Below are positions 5,993 through 9,010 of a stretch of DNA of 9,010 nucleotides, piece by piece. The notes under the pieces were generated by a model. The model was not told the DNA's origin. It ran no database searches and saw only the letters and a program-made list of their open reading frames with translations. Numbering within the stretch: the first letter of the stretch is position 1; each line of letters begins with the position of its first letter. This stretch comes from an uncultured Eubacteriales bacterium. Lineage in GTDB: Bacteria; Bacillota; Clostridia; Monoglobales; Monoglobaceae. The stretch spans positions 1-9,010 of the forward strand of contig CAJKNM010000066.1 in assembly GCA_905201285.1 (NCBI GenBank), given 5' to 3'. The translations under genes and the position numbers were made by a program.

Positions 5993-7882
5993 GTGAAGCG
6001 ATATATTAAAGGGTTGGTATTTTATCTGCTTTTATTCGGCGTTATTATCGCGATTTTTTCGCTGACTTCTACACCCACCAAACAGGATAAGGCTATTTAT
6101 TCGGATTTGGTGCTTAAAATTCAGCAGGGCGATGTAACCGACCTTTCGATTACGGATAATACCGCCACAGCAATACTAAAAGACGGAAAGAAAATCGAGG
6201 TTGAAATCCCCGGATATTATATTCTTAAAGAGGATGCCGGTGCGGCTATGCAGAATCAGATAAGCGAGGGTAAGCTGAAAGTTGATACCCCCCTGCCTTA
6301 CAGTCCGCCCTGGTGGCTGACATTTCTGCCCACGATTGGTCTGCTGGTTGTATTCATCATTTTCTGGTTCATTTTTATGAAACAGGCGGGCGGCGGAAAC
6401 GGCCCGGGAGGAATGATGAGCTTCGGCAAGAGCAAGGCGAAGGTTTCGGTTGACGGAAAGACAAGCAAAACCTTTGAAGACGTTGCCGGTGCAGATGAAG
6501 AAAAGGCAGAGCTTGAAGAAATCGTTGAATTTCTTAAGAATCCGGATAAGTTCAGGCGTCTCGGGGCGAGGATTCCTAAAGGTGTTCTTCTCGTCGGCCC
6601 TCCGGGAACAGGTAAGACCCTTCTCGCTAAGGCGGTTGCGGGCGAAGCCGGCGTTCCATTCTTCTCAATTTCGGGTTCTGACTTTGTTGAAATGTTTGTC
6701 GGCGTAGGTGCTTCACGTGTTCGTGACTTGTTCAGTGATGCAAAGAAGAACGCTCCTTGTATCATATTTATCGATGAAATCGATGCCGTTGGCCGCCACA
6801 GAGGTGCAGGTCTCGGCGGCGGACATGATGAACGCGAACAAACGTTAAACCAGCTTCTTGTTGAGATGGACGGTTTCGGCGCAAACGAAGGCGTAATCAT
6901 AATTGCGGCGACAAACCGCCCCGATATCCTTGACCCCGCGCTTCTGCGCCCGGGCAGATTTGACAGACAGGTTGTTGTTTCCACTCCGGATGTTGTCGGA
7001 CGTGAGGCAATTTTAAAGGTTCATTCAAAGGGCAAGCCCCTTGCCCCGGATGTGGATTTGTCGGTTATAGCTAAAACCACAATCGGTTTCTCGGGTGCGG
7101 AGCTTGAAAACCTTATGAACGAAGCGGCGCTTCTTGCCGCACGCAAGGGCGAAAACGCTATAACCATGCAGAATATTGAAGAATCTATTATGAAGGTTAT
7201 TGCAGGTCCCGAGAAGAAGTCAAGGAAGGTTACCGAACATGAAAGAAAACTGACTGCTTATCACGAAGCGGGACATGCGGTTGCTTCAAAAATGCTTCCG
7301 ACTCAGAATCGTGTTCATCAGGTTTCAATTATCCCGCGAGGCAGAGCCGGCGGCTATACTATGTCTCTTCCTAAAGACGATGTCAGCTATAACTCAAAGA
7401 CAGAAATGCTCGAAGAAATTGTTTCGCTTCTCGGCGGCCGTGTTGCTGAACAGCTCACATTGGGCGACATTAGTACCGGCGCATCGAATGATATAGAGCG
7501 TGCAACAAATATAGCCAAGTCAATGGTTACTAAATACGGTATGAGCGAAAGGCTCGGTGCAAGAACCTTTGGTGAACAGAACAGCGAACCGTTTATCGGT
7601 CTTGACTATGGCCGAACTGTTGATTATAGCCAAGAGACAGCGTCAATCATCGATGAGGAAGTTCATTCTATTATTGATAGCTCATATAAACGGTGTACAC
7701 AAATTCTTACCGATCATATGGATAAGCTTAAACAGGTTGCTGAACTTCTCCTTGAAAAAGAAAAAATCGAAGGTGACGAGTTTGACGCGTTGTTTGAAGA
7801 AAAGTCTGACAGTACAGATGCCGTTTCGGATAACGAAAATACAAACGATAATGACAGCAACGGCGAAAATGACAACGAATAA
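5993..7882 (+). CDS. ftsH: ATP-dependent zinc metalloprotease FtsH
   Basis: A 629-residue membrane-anchored hexameric AAA+ protease that extracts and degrades misfolded or unassembled membrane proteins and selected cytosolic regulators. Order of parts: helix 1 (about 7-24), an external domain (25-107), helix 2 (about 108-129), then a glycine-rich linker. The AAA+ module has Walker A GPPGTGKT (202-209), pore loop MFVGVGAS (234-241), Walker B IIFIDEID (257-264), and the second region of homology [19 protein letters not shown] (307-325) with its arginine fingers. The zinc protease domain has HEAGH (424-428) and the third ligand D500 in [10 protein letters not shown]. The C-terminus (603-629) is an acidic, Asn/Asp/Ser-rich tail. 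GTG start with a strong ribosome binding site, own promoter, own terminator. Not next to tilS/hpt in this window, the neighbourhood common in other Firmicutes. Confidence 0.99.
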   Translation: MKRYIKGLVFYLLLFGVIIAIFSLTSTPTKQDKAIYSDLVLKIQQGDVTDLSITDNTATAILKDGKKIEVEIPGYYILKEDAGAAMQNQISEGKLKVDTPLPYSPPWWLTFLPTIGLLVVFIIFWFIFMKQAGGGNGPGGMMSFGKSKAKVSVDGKTSKTFEDVAGADEEKAELEEIVEFLKNPDKFRRLGARIPKGVLLVGPPGTGKTLLAKAVAGEAGVPFFSISGSDFVEMFVGVGASRVRDLFSDAKKNAPCIIFIDEIDAVGRHRGAGLGGGHDEREQTLNQLLVEMDGFGANEGVIIIAATNRPDILDPALLRPGRFDRQVVVSTPDVVGREAILKVHSKGKPLAPDVDLSVIAKTTIGFSGAELENLMNEAALLAARKGENAITMQNIEESIMKVIAGPEKKSRKVTEHERKLTAYHEAGHAVASKMLPTQNRVHQVSIIPRGRAGGYTMSLPKDDVSYNSKTEMLEEIVSLLGGRVAEQLTLGDISTGASNDIERATNIAKSMVTKYGMSERLGARTFGEQNSEPFIGLDYGRTVDYSQETASIIDEEVHSIIDSSYKRCTQILTDHMDKLKQVAELLLEKEKIEGDEFDALFEEKSDSTDAVSDNENTNDNDSNGENDNE

Positions 7883-7891
7883 TTAAAATCA

Positions 7892-7938
7892 AAGCGATGA
7901 TTGTGATATATTGTTACAATCATCGCTTGTTTATTGTA
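7892..7938 (+). terminator. Rho-independent terminator after ftsH
   Basis: A perfect 13-bp stem (7892-7904 with 7916-7928), 11-nt loop, starting 9 bp after the ftsH stop and followed by a T-rich stretch (TTGTTTATTGT). The other side is also T-rich when read on the minus strand, so it could work in both directions, although no leftward gene approaches it here. Confidence 0.85.
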
Positions 7939-8013
7939 ATCGCGGCAGCCAACAAAATTACTTTAATTTTTATAAAAAATTTAAAACATAAAACAATAAT
8001 CGGAGATAAACCA

Positions 8014-8859
8014 ATGAATTCTATAACTATAAAATGTAATGCAAAAATTAATCTTTCGCTTGATGTAACAGGCGTTCGCCCTGACGGGTATCACAATGTG
8101 GAGCTTATACTAAACGAAATCTCACTTTATGATATACTAAAAGTAGAATTAAATAATGACAATATAATAACTCTGACGTGCGATGATAAGACTCTTCCGA
8201 CCGATTCGGAGAACATAGCGTATCGCGCCGCTGAGCTGTTTTTTACCGAAACAAATTTAAGCTTCGGTGCAGACATCACTTTAACTAAAAAGATTCCGCA
8301 CGGCGCAGGATTAGCCGGCGGAAGCGCCGACGCGGCGGGCGTGCTTCGCGCACTTAACACAATGACAGGCTCAGCCTTATCGGATGAAAAGCTTTTTAAG
8401 CTTGCATCTAAGCTTGGCGCTGATGTTCCGTTTTGTCTGAGCGGCGGTTGTGCCTTTGGTGAGGGAATCGGCGATATTCTGACACCATTACCCGCCTTAA
8501 AAGGTTTTTATTATGTAATAGTTAAGCCTGATGAGTCCATCTCGACAGCATATGTCTATAAAAATCTTGACTTGAATAATCGCCCTTATAATCTGAATGT
8601 ACGGAAAGCCGCTGAAGGAATTCGCAGAGGTGATATTCAAATGCTCATACAAAATGCAGGGAACATTATGGAGAGTGTGACAGCTTCAAAAGTCCCTGTT
8701 ATCAATGATATTAAAAAATCTCTGTATAAAAGTGGCGCAGTGTTATCTCTTATGAGCGGAAGCGGAACATCTGTTTTCGGAATGTTCAACGATTTAACCT
8801 CTGCGAGCAGAGCCTCCGGTTCACTGGCTAAGGTCTATAAGTCGGTTTATTTGGTATAA
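8014..8859 (+). CDS. ispE: 4-diphosphocytidyl-2-C-methyl-D-erythritol kinase
   Basis: A 281-residue GHMP-family kinase that phosphorylates CDP-methylerythritol at the 2-hydroxyl with ATP, the fourth step of the MEP (non-mevalonate) route to isoprenoid precursors. Visible features are the N-terminal A-K-I-N-L-S-L with catalytic K11 and RPDGYH (22-27), the ATP-binding loop PHGAGLAGGSADAA (95-108), G-A-D-V-P with catalytic D137, and the C-terminal glycine motif MSGSGTSVFG (247-256). The frame is open back to 7897, but that extension runs through the ftsH terminator. ATG 8014 has GGAG at 8 nt and gives the family N-terminus. No convincing promoter was found in 7929-8013; a lone TATAAA at 7971-7976 lacks a -35 partner. 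It may depend on that weak site or on readthrough from ftsH. Confidence 0.97.
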   Translation: MNSITIKCNAKINLSLDVTGVRPDGYHNVELILNEISLYDILKVELNNDNIITLTCDDKTLPTDSENIAYRAAELFFTETNLSFGADITLTKKIPHGAGLAGGSADAAGVLRALNTMTGSALSDEKLFKLASKLGADVPFCLSGGCAFGEGIGDILTPLPALKGFYYVIVKPDESISTAYVYKNLDLNNRPYNLNVRKAAEGIRRGDIQMLIQNAGNIMESVTASKVPVINDIKKSLYKSGAVLSLMSGSGTSVFGMFNDLTSASRASGSLAKVYKSVYLV

Positions 8860-8866
8860 CGCTTTA

Positions 8867-8896
8867 AAATCCCCCCTGTCAAGCGCGGGGTGATTT
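8867..8896 (+). terminator. Probable ispE terminator hairpin
   Basis: AAATCCCCCC (8867-8876) faces GGGGTGATTT (8887-8896), pairing at 9 of 10 positions around a 10-nt loop, 7 bp after the ispE stop. The following bases (AATTC) are a weak T-tract, so efficiency is doubtful. It directly abuts the palindromic element to its right and could belong to the same repeat. Confidence 0.45.
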
Positions 8897-8902
8897 AATT
8901 CG

Positions 8903-9000
8903 GCAAGATATTGTTTTGAATAAAACGCCGTCCCCTGATTCCGCCATGCCTACCGCGGCGGCAAAGAAATGAAATTTTTCGCGTTTTTACAATATCTTGC
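8903..9000. repeat. 98-bp nested inverted repeat, MITE-like or dispersed palindromic element
   Basis: The ends are a perfect 12-bp inverted repeat: GCAAGATATTGT (8903-8914) and ACAATATCTTGC (8989-9000). Inside lies a second perfect 7-bp pair, AAAACGC (8922-8928) and GCGTTTT (8981-8987). A third pair, CCGCC (8941-8945) and GGCGG (8957-8961), has an 11-nt loop. The single strand could fold into one long bulged hairpin. There is no target-site duplication I can be sure of and no transposase, and only one copy is seen here. Alternatives are a structured RNA, a bidirectional terminator for the gene beyond the window, or a repetitive extragenic palindrome. Confidence 0.6.
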
Positions 9001-9010
9001 TAAAAATAAA

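Noticed and set aside
6298..6984. A 228-codon minus-strand open frame.
   Set aside because: Antisense shadow of the highly conserved ftsH AAA+ region. The proline/serine-rich product has no recognisable domain.
7897..8013. N-terminal extension of the ispE frame by 39 codons.
   Set aside because: It starts inside the ftsH terminator stem and is not IspE-like. ATG 8014 has a proper ribosome binding site and the family N-terminus.
7929..8013. A dedicated ispE promoter.
   Set aside because: Only a lone TATAAA at 7971-7976 is seen, with no acceptable -35 at 16-18 bp, so it was not listed as a feature.

Overview
The window looks like an ordinary core-chromosome segment of a Gram-positive, clostridia-type bacterium, possibly of the Oscillospirales/Ruminococcaceae kind. 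Several things point that way. There is a spore-maturation pair (spmA-spmB), a small cysteine- and tyrosine-rich protein of a type I associate with Clostridia next to folD, strong AGGAGG-type ribosome binding sites, AT-rich promoters with recognisable -35/-10 boxes, and the non-mevalonate isoprenoid gene ispE. The placement is inference from gene content, not a database match.

Layout. Positions 39-2897 hold a leftward operon: a YgiQ-family radical SAM protein, then folD (one-carbon folate metabolism), then a 57-residue CxxC protein. The ygiQ reading frame runs 125 bp into folD. At 2898-3011 back-to-back promoters drive this operon leftward and a Cof-type HAD phosphatase rightward (3012-3824). 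The phosphatase gene converges on a second leftward operon, mtnN-spmA-spmB (5665 down to 3828), with only 3 bp between the facing stop codons. The mtnN promoter is an extended -10 type and precedes a structured leader of about 120 nt. Rightward from there, ftsH (5993-7882) has its own near-consensus promoter, a GTG start and a strong hairpin terminator. ispE (8014-8859) follows. The last 150 bp hold no recognisable gene but carry a probable ispE terminator and a 98-bp nested inverted repeat that looks like a small dispersed repeat or MITE.

How the genes work together. Most are housekeeping: folate one-carbon transfer, methylthioadenosine/S-adenosylhomocysteine clearance, membrane protein quality control and isoprenoid precursor synthesis. 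The sporulation link is mtnN-spmA-spmB, where a vegetative-type promoter and possibly a weak internal one serve both a salvage enzyme and two membrane proteins of spore core dehydration.

I found no phage, CRISPR, defence, secretion or biosynthetic cluster, and no tRNA or rRNA. The items most worth a second look are the terminal palindromic element, the ygiQ/folD overlap with its basic tail, the apparently leaderless ygiQ start, the mtnN leader, and the small CxxC protein.
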